This document shows, piece after piece, positions 43,202-54,510 of a stretch of 64,000 bases of DNA. The stretch comes from Phyto melanocephala. Lineage: Eukaryota > Arthropoda > Insecta > Diptera > Rhinophoridae. Under the pieces are notes generated by a model that searched no databases, was not told where the DNA came from, and worked only from the letters and a program-made list of their open reading frames with translations. The position numbers and the translations under genes are program-made. The stretch lies in NCBI GenBank assembly GCA_941918925.1, contig OW799237.1, positions 90,245,015 to 90,309,014 of the forward strand. The letters run 5' to 3'. Each line of letters begins with the position of its first letter. Positions within the stretch are counted from its first letter, which is position 1.

Positions 43202-44593
43202 ATAGTTTGGCATAGTGTACGTCCCATACTAAGCAATATTCTGTGCATTGCTTATGCCAGTAAAACTACAAAATTTTAATAAACGATTCCAAATAATAGT
43301 GACATTTATTAGCAGTCTTTGTGATTAGTACAGAGTTTGCTTTATTTTAAAACTTTTATAAAAAAAAAATTAAAATTTAATTGAAATGCGAAAGAAAATA
43401 CTTTTGCTACCCAATGTGTGTATGTGTGAGTTTAAAAACACCAGTTCCATTATTCTATTTACAGGTTTAATTGAATTACATGCATATTAATATATACAAG
43501 CATATTTTACGCCTTGTTATTTTAACGTTTAATTAAAATTATAAATCATTGTAAATAATCAATATTGAACAGCCATAAATGTCTGTTGAAAATTCATGCT
43601 TAATGTTGCATATAAATTAAGGACATAATAAAATTTAATTTTTTTTGTTCTCTCATTTGTGTAGAAAAAAAAAAACTCGCTAACAAAACAACAGAGCATA
43701 ACACAATTTTAATTACTTTTTATTTAAAATAGTATAACTTTATTATGACAATAAAGGAAAAAAAATCGGTATACTAAAGTAGTTTTAAATGACATTTATA
43801 CACCCTACATAAAAAAGAATTTATCAAGCGAGAGAACAAACACAACGCGCCTTAAAAAACATGGATTGCTTTGTTGACAATGCAACCAAAGTTTGTTTGG
43901 CAAATACATTCAACTTTGCTTGTCTCAGAAAAACCTATTTGCTATAATAATCATTTACTATGACAGTAAAGTTGTTAAGAAAATAAGGTTTTTGTTATTA
44001 ATTCAAAATAAAATTTTATGAAAGCATTATTTTAAGTTTTTATTTTTAAATCATTCAAAATAATTTTAACTCGATCGAATAGTTTTACATTTGCATTAGG
44101 ATATTGTTGTTCATACTTTTCTAACATTATTTCGCACTTGTCCTTTTCTTTTTGCCATTACTTTATGAATCCCATTCTAAATGTAATGATAACGTGAAAA
44201 AACATTTTTGTTTTGGTTTCATCCATAAACTTGTCAATGACGACAACAAAAAAATCCACTTATGTACTATATTGATTTTGCAATTATAATTGAAGACGAT
44301 TAAATAATTCGTAACCTAAATTGTAGCAATTTTAGTAATTCTCGTTTAAAATTGCAATCTTGTCTACACTGCGCAATTCTGTTTATGCAACTTCACATCT
44401 CTCCGAAATTTTTCATCATCCACCTTTATTTTCTTCCAATGTTGCGTAAATAGAATCATCTAAAACTTTAAAAGCACTAAGATCTCTAAAACATATAAAA
44501 CTAAACAAAACGTCTGTCAAATAAGCCATTAATAAATCGAAAATATTTTTATGAATATGGCGGTAAACTTTTAATATCGACACATTTTATATA
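43202..44593. other. Non-coding stretch
   Basis: Near 44550 lies a MITE-like end (see 37742). No coding region could be supported. Confidence 0.4.
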
Positions 44594-44841
44594 TGTGACC
44601 TTCTCCGAGACAAGGGACGTAGTGTGTGGAAATGAAGTTTTGAGAAAAACGCATTTAAAGTTTCATAACGCATTATCACTATGAACACACCTTCAGTTGG
44701 GAGATGCGATTTGATATGGTTAGTTATGATTGGGTGCCGACTTTAGTGACGTCATGCCTATGTGGGGACGTATTTTTTTCGCATTTAGTGTGAAAATACC
44801 TTTGCTGTTCTGTTTGTTATGAACTCGATACTTGATTATTA

Positions 44842-45582
44842 AGGTAGGATAACACGATTGCCGTAATGCACCAATTTCCAAAATTTTTTGTATCCCAATT
44901 GTGTGATTGCACAATAAATTGGTTCATGTGACAATCGCGGATAATATTGTGCTTGTTTTAACCAATCAAATAAAACAGCGCGGCAATAAAAATGTCAAAA
45001 GTGTGCCAATATTTATTGTGTCCTTTAGCGGCAATCAAAGTTTACAATACGCGCCAACATTAAAATTTTTTTTTTGCGTGCTTCAATTATTTGTGGTTTA
45101 TAATTAAAAAGTTTTTCTTTGCATGATTATACTTTTAATTTACATAAATTTAAGCCAGTTAAGCTTTGCGTACCCCCAACATATCTATTTTGCCTTATTA
45201 AGTGTGCACATTTCTTTTTGTAGGTATATTTCTACAAAACCATAAATAAATTTTTTTATACCAAATAAACACACAATATACAAAGAAGATGCAATTTTCT
45301 TTCTTTTTAAAAAACAAACCATTTTAATGCACAAAAAAACAAAACAGACACAACAAAATAAGCTAGCGTTGCTACAAGCAGGAACAATCGTGTGACGGGA
45401 ATGCGGCGATTTTTGTCACTATAGCATTTTACGCCATCTTGCAACAATCAAATTTGTATAAAGTGATGCAATCGTGTGATTACAAAGTATTTGATTGGAA
45501 CAATCTCATTATTGTGCGCCAACTAAGCACAATAAAAATTGTGCCAGATTGGTGCATTTGCGGCAATCGTGTGATCCCACCT
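44842..45582. mobile_element. PIF/Harbinger-like MITE, 741 bp, TTA target duplication
   Basis: Ends AGGTAGGATAACACGATTGC and GCAATCGTGTGATCCCACCT are inverted, continuing through AATGCACCAAT. TTA flanks both (44839-44841, 45583-45585). Subterminal GTGTGATTGCACAATAAATT and ACAATCGTGTGA words recur. The plus ORF at 44907-45107 falls inside and is not credible as a gene. Confidence 0.8.
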
Positions 45583-45834
45583 TTAAGCTACAACCAGTGA
45601 CCATCGCAACAATGCCGCTCTCTGTTCGCTCTCAGCATGCTATCTGTTCCCTTTTAGCGAAGGGTTGATGTGCGTATACTAATACGAATAACATGGTAAA
45701 AATAACTATAAGAAAGGAAAAAAATAAAGTGACGCTTCAGCCGTTAAAAATTTAGTTTTATTTTATCATAACTGCATATTACATAATAAAAATAATGCAC
45801 TATTTGGTCTGGCGAGTGGATTCTGGCTTAAACG

Positions 45835-45873
45835 AATCGATATCATTAAATTTCCTCCTAACTGGCCACACCA
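45835..45873 (+). promoter_or_regulatory. Possible TATA-less housekeeping promoter
   Basis: AATCGATA at 45835-45842 fits the DRE core (WATCGATW), and TGGCCACACCA at 45863-45873 matches 9 of 11 positions of fly core motif 1. The pairing and spacing are typical of fly housekeeping promoters (established knowledge). It lies 330 bases upstream of the ATG at 46200. Confidence 0.35.
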
Positions 45874-46199
45874 AGTTCAGTCCCGATCGCTCTTTCGGAT
45901 TAATGAAACTAGAATATATTCGCTCAAATGTAGATTAAAACCAACATTTTGAAGTTGTGGTCAATAGATCTAGTAGCAATAAATTTAACAACGCTGTGAA
46001 TGGAAGTGAAGTAGAGTGGCGAACATGGGATACTCATTTCGAAGGATTTTACAAAAGATTTTACAGGCAAACTGTAGAGATTTTGTGATTTTAATTTTTC
46101 AAATTCTTTTAAATTAATTTTGTAAAAGATTGCATTTTAGGTATTACCAAGTACCACCACTTTGACTTAAAAAAAAACGAAATTGCATGTAAAGAACTT

Positions 46200-46502
46200 A
46201 TGGACTCGGAAGAAGAAAGATTTCATCTGCGGTTAACGGCTAAGCTACCAAACGAATTGCCTCCGCTCATTGCACCAAGCGGTTTATCGTTAGATCGCGA
46301 ATTGTTTATTTTTTTTTTAAATATAATTTCAAATTTTATTTCCAACTTTGTCTTATTGAACAAAAAGAATGTCAGGGTCTTAGGTACCGATTCACAGAAA
46401 CAGGACCCAACCCAAAGCAAAAAAAAATCGAAAAATAAATCTGAACCTGCCAACAAGAAAAAAAATCGAAGCACCGGATTACGAGGAAAAAAAGAAAGCT
46501 GA
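46200..46502 (+). CDS. Candidate lysine-rich protein, possibly frameshifted
   Basis: ATG at 46200 starts MDSEEERFHLRLTAKLPNEL PPLIAPSGLSLDREL, a non-repetitive start unlike repeat ORFs. A hydrophobic A+T-rich stretch follows, which may be an unspliced intron (it ends AATGTCAG|GG near 46376), then a Lys-rich tail with SKKKSKNKSEPANKKK. The frame stops at 46500. In the +1 frame the tail continues as KIEAPDYEEKKKAEVKAAKK and EVPDHETPKKSPNPQ up to 46650. The switch occurs at an 8-9 base A run. The stop at 46648 is supplied by the inserted DINE repeat. I do not recognise the family. A DRE-like promoter motif upstream favours a real gene, perhaps now a pseudogene. Confidence 0.4.
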   Translation: MDSEEERFHLRLTAKLPNELPPLIAPSGLSLDRELFIFFLNIISNFISNFVLLNKKNVRVLGTDSQKQDPTQSKKKSKNKSEPANKKKNRSTGLRGKKES

Positions 46503-46641
46503 AGTCAAAGCAGCGAAAAAAGAAAAAACTGAAATTGTTAAACAAAAGAAAATTGAAGTACCAGATCACGAAACACCGAAAAAAAGTCCAAACCCCCAAA
46601 AAAAAAATTCAAACACTGACGACAAAAACAATTTAAAACCA

Positions 46642-47376
46642 AACAAGTAACAGTGCTATATTCGGCCGTGCCGAATCTTATATACCCTTCACAACGTGTA
46701 GTCATGCAATAACAATTGTTTGTATCACCACTCATCTCATATGAAATACGTATGTACATACATGTAAAAAACATACCAAGAAAATAAATAAATAAAAAAA
46801 AAGTATATTAAAAATAAAAAAAAATAATAATAAAAAAAATTACAATAAAAAATTAAAAAAAAAATTAAAAAAAAAATGTTAGAAAATTTTAAAAATTTTA
46901 AAAAAGTTTTAAAAAAATTTTAAAAATTTTAAAATTAAAAAAAATAATAAAATATAAATAATATATTAAATAAAATAAAATGATTTTTTTTTGGCTCAGC
47001 TGGAATTCGATGCCACGTTTACTTTAACCGGAATGTATGTAGGTTGTTGTTGTAATTGTGAAAAAAAAACGAGGTGGTCGTGGTTTTTTGCTCATATCTC
47101 AGAAAGTTATGGGGCGATTGTGCTGAGTTTCAATAGCGATTCATTCCTGGATATTTCCAAAAGATTGATACCATCTGAGATCTGAGGAACATATAGTTGC
47201 TTCTAAAAGTTGATTTCAACCAACACAGGGACAGACGGTCAGGGCTTAATCGACTCTTCTATTCATAAGCTTTCAGAAAATATATACTTTATGGGGTGGA
47301 AAATGAAAATTGTAGAAATTACAAGCGGAATGACAAAGCTATATATACCCTTGTGCACCACAGGTGAAGGGTATAA
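46642..47376 (+). mobile_element. DINE-1/mini-me-like repeat, complete copy
   Basis: Starts AACAAGTAACAGTGCTATAT with hairpin ATTCGGC-CGT-GCCGAAT, A-rich middle, GGCTCAGCTGGAATTCGATG, GGGACAGACGGTCAGG, core ACTTTATGGGGTGGAAAATG, end CACAGGTGAAGGGTATAAAA. It lies directly downstream of the candidate gene and may have truncated it. Confidence 0.85.
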
Positions 47377-47837
47377 AAAGTAAAATTTTAATGTTTTTCT
47401 CATTTTTATCGATTTTCACAAGTTTGTTTTATACGCTTTGATGGGGTAAATAAATTTTTATCAGAAATCTAAGTCATTTCACTTTATTCTACACCCTTTT
47501 GGGTATCAGAATCCACTCTTAAGTCCAAGCCCGTTTTTTCCGACACACTAGGTCCTTTTTCTCGGAGAAGGTCACATATGTTTAATCTAGCAGTGATAAG
47601 TTTTAACACTTATACTATGATCATATGATAATAAAAACCACTAGGTTCGCTCTTTGAATCTTGATTTCGAACCTTGATGTTCAAACAATGGTTCTTGTTG
47701 AATTTTTTCTACATTTTAAAATATGTCTCACCATGTCTCTTTTTCTATTTTTATTAAACTTAAAATATATAAAAGCAGTTGTTTCCTGTATTGAGCTTGA
47801 GATCACTTTCCTTTATAAAAAATATAGTTATTATTTT

Positions 47838-47885
47838 ATTTTCCGATATTTCGCTACCACATTGGGTAGCTTCTTCAGGGAAAGT
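47838..47885 (-). ncRNA. Hammerhead-like motif, class 2, left arm
   Basis: Minus strand: stem I TTTCC, core CTGAAGA, one extra A, stem II GCTACC-CAATGT-GGTAGC (6 bp), GAA, ATAT (A15.1 to U16.1), C17 at 47845, stem I' GGAAA. All invariant core bases fit CUGANGA...GAAA...UH. The unpaired A between A9 and stem II departs from the textbook form. Confidence 0.6.
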
Positions 47886-48045
47886 TTTTAAATTTTTTTT
47901 TTTTTTTTTTTTTTTTAACAATTAACAATTAAAATATTTTGTCAACAATTTTTAAAATTTTTTTAAATTTTTTTTTTTTTTTTTTAAATTGTTGACAAAA
48001 TATTTTAATTGTTAATTGTTAAAAAAAAAAAAAAAAAATTAAAAA

Positions 48046-48093
48046 ACTTTCCCTGAAGAAGCTACCCAATGTGGTAGCGAAATATCGGAAAAT
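48046..48093 (+). ncRNA. Hammerhead-like motif, class 2, right arm
   Basis: Plus strand mirror of the left-arm motif: TTTCC (48048-48052), CTGAAGA (48053-48059), A, GCTACC (48061-48066), loop CAATGT, GGTAGC (48073-48078), GAA, ATAT, C17 at 48086, GGAAA (48087-48091). Cleavage is expected after 48086 if active. Confidence 0.6.
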
Positions 48094-48347
48094 AAAATTA
48101 TAACTATATTTTTTATAAAGGAAAGTGATCTCAAGCTCAATACAGGAAACAACTGCTTATATAAATTGAAAAGATCGAAAATATTCATTTATTATACTTT
48201 AAATATATATTTTTTATTCGTTAAAAGTTTTTCTATATATGAATTAATAAATTTTATTATTTTAATTTTTTTTATACCTTTTTTCAACTATTTCAGATAT
48301 ACAAGCGATAATTTGTTATCAATATGGGAGATGATAGCAAGTTTTTT

Positions 48348-48619
48348 GCGGTTATTCGCCAGTTATTCAGAATGAATCAAGTAGGTTCGCTATTAAAATT
48401 TTGTATGGCGAAACATGTTGGTTAAAGCATGATTGGGGCATGAAAAATTAATGAGAGAGCCAACTTAGATATTTGCTCAATTGAGTGCAGCCAGCCAGTT
48501 ATTCGCGGTTATTCGCCAGTTATTCAGAATGAACCAAGTAGGTTCGCTATCAAAATTTTGTATGGCGAAACATGTTGGTTAAAGCATGATTGGGGCATGA
48601 AAATTGAATGAGAGAGCCA
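48348..48619. repeat. Direct repeat of ~115 bp
   Basis: GCGGTTATTCGCCAGTTATT through GAGAGAGCCA at 48348-48462 recurs at 48505-48619 with about four substitutions (AATCAAG/AACCAAG, CTATT/CTATC, AAATTAAT/AATTGAAT). The unit period is 157 bp. No coding recognised; function unknown. Confidence 0.85.
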
Positions 48620-51205
48620 TATTAAAAATAATATTAAAAATGTAGAATTAAATTTAAATTTAACAAATTAAATAAAGAAAGAATAATTTAAAATGTTTTA
48701 AATGTAACGAAATATCCAACATACAAAAAGCCGAAAAATTATTAGGACGGTTCCACGTACCAGTCTCACCCCACATTTCTTATCAATAAATAAACATACA
48801 AGTTTCCGAATTTGGCATCAGTTTTTATGCAAATGGTGATACGATTAAAGTGTTTAGCTTATTTAGTGTAGTAGCCTGTGTAGGGCATCGTATAGATGTA
48901 CGTAACTCAATATGATTTCCTTCTTCATTTAGATTATATCTGCTGTCATATTTAAATCCATTTAAATGAATAAATATTAATGACTTAAGCAGACGCATTA
49001 ACTTTTGCAACAAATTATAAATTTAAAATTAACGTTAATACTCACAAAATAGTTTTATATTCAATTCAATTGATGATATTTTTTTAAATTGCAAACTGTG
49101 CACTATTACAAACTGCGGACAGAAAGGGAGACTGTATGTTAAACCAAAAAAATTACAGTAAATTTCACTTTTTATTTGCATTGCAAACAAACATTTTGTG
49201 TTAATGTTTTCGCAAATAGCCCTATTCGTGTTATGAAAGTTTATTTTGCTAAAATAAATAGTATCTAATATATTATCAATTACACTTTCTATAAAAAAAC
49301 CAGTTTCAGGCAGCTTTAAAATTCCGCAAGTAAGCCACAGACTACCGGAAAGATCGTGTATTATATTCCATACATAATGACAGCGATAGGTCTCTAACAC
49401 AAATAAAAAATTTCCTTGGTATTTCAATTACAGTTTGTTTTTGGTATCATAATATATTAAAAGGTAGGTTTTACTTAAAGGAAGAACTGTTATGTTTTTA
49501 CTTAATTTTTTTTTTTCATTATACGAATAATAATTTAATATTTTCGAACCATACTTAACACAGCATAATATAGGAAATCACTCAGATCTTACAGATGTAT
49601 ATTTGTTAAAATTCAAAAAAATTGAGCACCAATATTTTATATTTTGTGGAACAGGGTGTAAAATAATCTAGTTAACTCGACTTTATTTTTCCTATTGTAC
49701 TTTTTTATTTATTTTCAAATGAAAGTATATAGAGAAGTTTGTGGTTAAACTTTTGTGTGTTTTCTAATAATATATTTTTTGCGGTTTATGCTATATTTAT
49801 GGTTGTGATTGAAAATAAAAAAAAGCATCACAAAATGGAAAACAGAAACGATTGCATTAAATAAAAATAATAACTTGTGGGAATTCATACTAAAAATATT
49901 TTCTTTACTTTATAAAGTTGTTGCTAAAATAATAATTTATTTGTAGTTATCCAAACAACGATTTCTCCTCACACATGCATGTACTGTCACAAAGTATCTA
50001 ATACATTTCAACACACGAGTACATGATTAAGAAGTAAGTATGTATATATTTTGTGGTCACTCATTCGTGTGCATGGATTAGTAAGTATGTATGAATGTTT
50101 AAGTACACTTATCACTTTGGACATGAAACCACACATTGTACCATTATATCCTATTATTTAGACCATCTAAGTTAAAATAATTTTAGTTGGTTTTTGTTAT
50201 CATGACAGCAACACTCTGACTTTTGTTAGACAAACTGTGAAGTATTGTTATATTTTAAGATTTTATTAATTTTTTTTTTAATTTTATATTGAATATGTAC
50301 AATACGAAAAGTTAAGAAATCTTTTTTTTATAAAAATAATAATACGATATAATGATATAATGGTGTTGTTTAAAACAATGTTGTCAATTTAAAGTGGTTC
50401 GCTTCAAAAATAAAGTCTTTATAAATAAATTGCCTAAATGGGCAGTGGGCAAATTACGATATACATATGTGATTGTAATTTTGATCGATTGTTTTAGATC
50501 TCTCTGATTTATTAGCAGAGATTTTAATAGAAATTAAAAAAAAGTTTTCATGCTCGTATGCCGTAGTTTTTCTCGTTTTGTTTATGTTTGTTTTGAACTG
50601 TAGTAGGTTTTGCTAAGCTTTCAGAAGAGAATAAAATTATTTTATTTTGCAACTTTGCAATACTACATTTAGAAACACCAACTTTTGTTTAGTTTTGCAC
50701 CAATTAAGGTATCCTTAAATGGTTCGTTGGATAGATATATGACCAATTAAGGTTCAAAAATAGCAATAAAAAAATCAAAAACTCTTACATGACCGATCAC
50801 ATTGGAGAAGCGACGAAATATTTAGTATTTTATTATATTTAATATCTATAGTTTATTTAAAAGTAAGAATATAAATAATTCTCCTAATATTTGTTTAAGG
50901 TCATATCAAGCTGTCTTGTAATACCATCACAAATTTGAAAGCTCAAGTACTTCTTTATGGTAATGGTTTGTGCGGACCATCTGGAGATTGAGGCTATACA
51001 TATGTATGTATACACGCAGAAGTGGTACTTTAGCTTTTCAACCAAGTATTTGCATACATAAGTATGTGTGTAAGTGTTTCAAAAAATTTTTTAATCGCTG
51101 TAAAGCTGTCAATATAATTTTCAACATTGTATGTAACAGCATTATTAACAACAAAACAAGAGAAAAACATATAGAAGCACACAATTTAGCTTAAAAATCA
51201 AACAT
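48620..51205. other. Non-coding A+T-rich stretch
   Basis: Contains ORFs of 60-130 codons (for example minus 49427-49035) with no recognisable content or splice context. No repeat boundary identified. Confidence 0.4.
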
Positions 51206-52250
51206 TATAACGTTTGTCAAATTTAACCGTGTAAAGGAATACAATAGAGCAGCGCGTTAAGATCGTTAAAGACGAAAAAGAGCTTTCAAATCAGAGTGCA
51301 TTTCGTGTATTTTGTGATTTATTTGATCAGTATAATCGATTGAATGTGCCCACAATCGGTCTGCGCAAATTTCAGTAAGATGGGTCTGCGAAAACGTTGC
51401 TATTGTTGGCGATAGTGTGACAAAAAAGTCATAAACATCGACTCGTCACCGTGTCTTATAATTGAACTACACTGATGCAAATTTTGAATAAAAATTTAAT
51501 TTTAAACGCTTACATGATTCAATTAATTCAAGAGCTTAAGTCTACTAACCATTTCAAACGTTGTCAAAACAGATAGAAGTAAATGGTGCTTTACAAAGGA
51601 AATCGTCTTCAGCGACAAAGCAAAGTAGTTTCGCCATCAAGCAGAATTGCCGAATTTGGGAAAATGAAAAATCAAAAAAGATTGCTGAGGTTCCGATGCA
51701 TCCTTAAGGAGAGACATTTTGTTGTAGTTAATGGGATGACGGCGTCATCGTGCCATACTTGTTTCAAAAAAGGGTCGACCAAGTAGTTAACATAAATAGT
51801 ATTCGTAAATTCATAAATAGTTTTTGTGGCCAGAAATTGAGGATATGGACCTGCACGAAGCAATGGTTTTGCGTGACAAATTTAATTGCCGTTTTATCTA
51901 ACATCATGATGATGTTAACTGGCCGCCACGATCATGTGACTTGACACCGTTAAACTTTTTTCTTTGGGGATACTTAGGAGAAAAGATGTACCTTATGTCA
52001 ATAAGTCAAGATCAGTTCAAAATTTAAGGATGAGATTATTATTGACATTAAGGACATTGAACCTCTACTATGAAGATATGGAGCATTGGATAGAAGTATG
52101 CCACCGATGACGTGACGAGTATTTGGCCAATATTTTGTTTCACACATAATTGTTATGGATCCTTCTATCTTCTATCATAAGAAAAAAATATTAACTTAAT
52201 TTTCTTTTGATTTATTTACAACTGGCATCGTGTGTTTTTTCATGTGTCCA
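51206..52250 (+). pseudogene. Full-length but dead mariner (DD41D-like)
   Basis: Pieces in order: IEQRVKIVKDEKELSNQSAF R then FDQYNRLNVPTIG (N-terminal HTH, 51246-51370); FTKEIVFSDKAKF (first Asp block, near 51590); GVIVPYLFQKRVDQVVNINS (near 51740); NWPPRSCDLTPLNFFLWGYL (51920-51980), in which the third catalytic Asp is Asn; and EYLANILFHT at the end. Many stops and shifts. The second Asp block is lost. The probable terminal repeat is CATGTGTCCATCCTGTATAT near 52241. Confidence 0.7.
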
Positions 52251-52774
52251 TCCTGTATATAGTGGGTTTCTACAATAGGATTATCAATAACTTGGCACCA
52301 CCAAGTTTTCCAAATTTTTTCGAATCATTTGATTTATTGGGTAATAACAAAACAATTTAGCAAAACTAAGTGTAGCCTCATACACAAACATTTAAAATAC
52401 AAATAAAGTTTGCGTACATGTGAAAGTTAGTTTTTTTTAATAAAAATGAAGTGAAAAATATTAAATTAAAATTAAAAATAATTAAAAATGTTTTCTGAAA
52501 ATATGCTTTTATAATTTGAGTGTCTCCCTTTTTTAATTCAATAAATTATATTTAATTTATTAAAGCACAAATTTATAAGAGAATTTTGCAGAAAATTAAA
52601 TTTTGTTTATTTTTAATTGTACCGAAAAACTAAAGTTAGAGCCTTTGAATTAGCGTAGATAAAAATCATTATAAGAAGGCGCGACCAATTGCGCCAGAAT
52701 ACAAAAAATAAAACGCTGTTATATTTAAACTTTTTAATATTTAAAATCAAATTTAAAATTTTATTAAACAATTA
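52251..52774. other. A+T-rich stretch, nothing recognised
   Basis: No feature supported. Confidence 0.5.
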
Positions 52775-52991
52775 TATCTGTGGCTTGGAGGTAAAAGGGC
52801 CAATGTCACTTTTTTGATCTTTTGAGTTAATCATTGCATTAGATTTGTTTTCTTGCTCTATTTCATTATGGTAAAACAGCTAAAGTCATACTTAACCCAG
52901 AACAGCTTCATAAATAAAATGCTGGTTCAATTCAAATTTTCTCAAAAGTAAATATTTTGACATTGGCGCTTTTAGCTCCAAGCCACAGATA
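52775..52991. mobile_element. MITE with ~33-bp terminal inverted repeats, copy 2
   Basis: TATCTGTGGCTTGGAGGTAA ... TGACATTGGCGCTTTTAGC ... CCACAGATA. Same family as 2991-3243, with one substitution in each terminal repeat and a ~36-bp internal deletion. TA flanks both ends. Confidence 0.85.
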
Positions 52992-54149
52992 TATTGTGCA
53001 ATGTAATTAAACCGAATTTGAAATGTTTCTAATAGACGCGTAACCAAAAATGAGTACATTCTGCCATTCTTGTTGGCTGGCCAACTGCACAATTACGTTG
53101 CTCTAACATTAACACTAATACGCAATGCACCCACACAATCGAATATGCAGACGCTGTTCCTGCAAAATTTTTTTTTCCCAAGAAATAAATGCAAGCAGGC
53201 AATTATCAATGTTCGGCTAAGTCAATTTTATCAGCAGTGTTGTCGCTGTTGGTATATTGCAAATCAGAAAATTGTATATATGCAAGCTAAAATCTAATGT
53301 TGTGCAGACCACTGTGTAGAGCAGAATATTAAAAGAATTTAATGTATCTCTGTAGCTGTAGTTTGCAGACGTTCATTTTCATTACTTCGAACACAATAAA
53401 AAATAAAGCATATAAGTATTTTACTTATTCGATTTTTACTTATTCCAAAAGGTAAACTTTGCTTTAACTTTATTGAAACTCACATATATTGCATGTGAGT
53501 TGTACTTGCCAACTTAATAAGAAAGGCAGTTTATGGGGCGGGCTAATTCTATTAAACATAATTTCTATACTCTGACGTAAATAACAAACGTTACAAAAGC
53601 AAAATCATTTCTGCTACAATATGTGTTCGCAAAAGAGTTAAGAGTTTTTTTTATTTAATTTGGAAAAGTTATTAATTTTGTGTTCAAAAAGGGAATTTCA
53701 TATTTAAAACATTTTTTTTTTCAATATGAATTCCATTGTTAGCATGTATGCGTGTGATATGTAGATAAATAATGCTTGTCATTTCACAGTGAGGGGGGTG
53801 AATAAAACATTGTTCTGCTCTTAAATATTGATATGAAAACAGCATGATGTTACATATTTTAAAATTTTAATATCCAAAATACGGCTTTATTTACAGTTAA
53901 TATGTGTGTGTGTATGTATGCTGAGTTTAGCAATAAATATTCAATATCTATATTTGTAGTTAGATTGTAAAAAAAAGCTGTGCGTGTACATGAAATGGTT
54001 TTTGAAGATTGAAATGGTGGCTTTAAGAGTCCATAATTTAACAAAGACAACTTTATAGAAATTTTGTCTGTCTGTCTTTTTTTCTTAAACTCGATTGACT
54101 TAAAAAATACTTGATGGATTTTTGTTAACTTTAGTACTGAGGTACTGTT
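52992..54149. other. Non-coding stretch
   Basis: No gene recognised. 54063-54145 resembles 41195-41275 (repeat of unknown type). Confidence 0.4.
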
Positions 54150-54510
54150 TTTTATTTGGTTATTGGGGTTAAAGCTGGTTTATATGCATTTGACTAGTGT
54201 TTTTTTTTAATTTGTTTTGGTTGCGCTTATAACGATTTTATGTTAACCATGGGTTACCCAATGTTAAAGGGGTTAGAAAAATAAACTAAATAAAAATTGA
54301 AAAATTGTTGGTTGGGTTTTCGAAATAGCTTTTTATAGTTTTTTGTTTTCATTTCTAATTTTCATTATGTTAAGGAGAATTTAAAAATAAAAACTTGTAA
54401 CTTTTTTAACTTTTACAAAATTTTGGGTGCAAAAGGTCTACTGACGATATAGACCAGTACTGACCAGTGAAATGCATATTAGCCAGCTTAAACCCAAAAA
54501 CAAAATAAAT
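54150..54510 (+). mobile_element. Short repeat with hammerhead motifs at both ends, copy D
   Basis: Left end TTGGTTATTGGGGTTAAAGC then TGGTTTATATGCATTTGAC is the minus-strand 3' half of a class 1 hammerhead. Then comes the middle segment inverted relative to A-C (GGTTGCGCTTATAACGATTT ... GTTAAAGGGG), the arm AAAATTGTTGGTTGGGTTTT, and a plus-strand hammerhead at the right end. This copy shows that the family can have ribozyme sequence at both ends, facing outward. Confidence 0.65.
54427..54496 (+). ncRNA. Hammerhead-like motif, class 1, copy D, decayed
   Basis: GGTCTA, core CTGACGA (position 7 is free, so still permitted), GAA, ATGCAT, A17 at 54478. But stem I' is TTAGCC with mismatches to GGTCTA, and stem II (TATAGACCAGTACTGACCAG) no longer pairs cleanly. 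Probably inactive. Confidence 0.45.

Larger units (their letters stand above)
44594..47576. other. Segment bounded by ~38-bp inverted repeats
   Basis: 44594-44631 (TGTGACCTTCTCCGAGACAA GGGACGTAGTGTGT) is repeated inverted at 47541-47576 (ACACACTAGGTCC ... CTCGGAGAAGGTCACA). TA flanks both sides. The ~3-kb interval contains a PIF-like element, the candidate gene at 46200 and a DINE copy. It could be the remains of a DNA transposon or a chance pair of repeat fragments. Confidence 0.4.
47766..48165. mobile_element. Foldback element, ~190-bp arms each with a hammerhead-like motif
   Basis: Left arm AAGCAGTTGTTTCCTGTATT GAGCTTGAGATCACTTTCC through TTTTGTCAACAATTT is repeated inverted to 48158, with ~20 bp of spacer near 47960. 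The arms are almost identical, differing mainly in T/A-run length and one TTATTAT/TTATAAT change. Each arm carries CTGAAGAAGCTACCCAATGT then GGTAGCGAAATATCGG. Related shorter element at 63058-63200. No coding. Confidence 0.85.

Noticed and set aside
49035..49427. 130-codon minus ORF
   Set aside because: No recognisable domain, no promoter or splice context, and A+T-rich codon use like the surrounding DNA.
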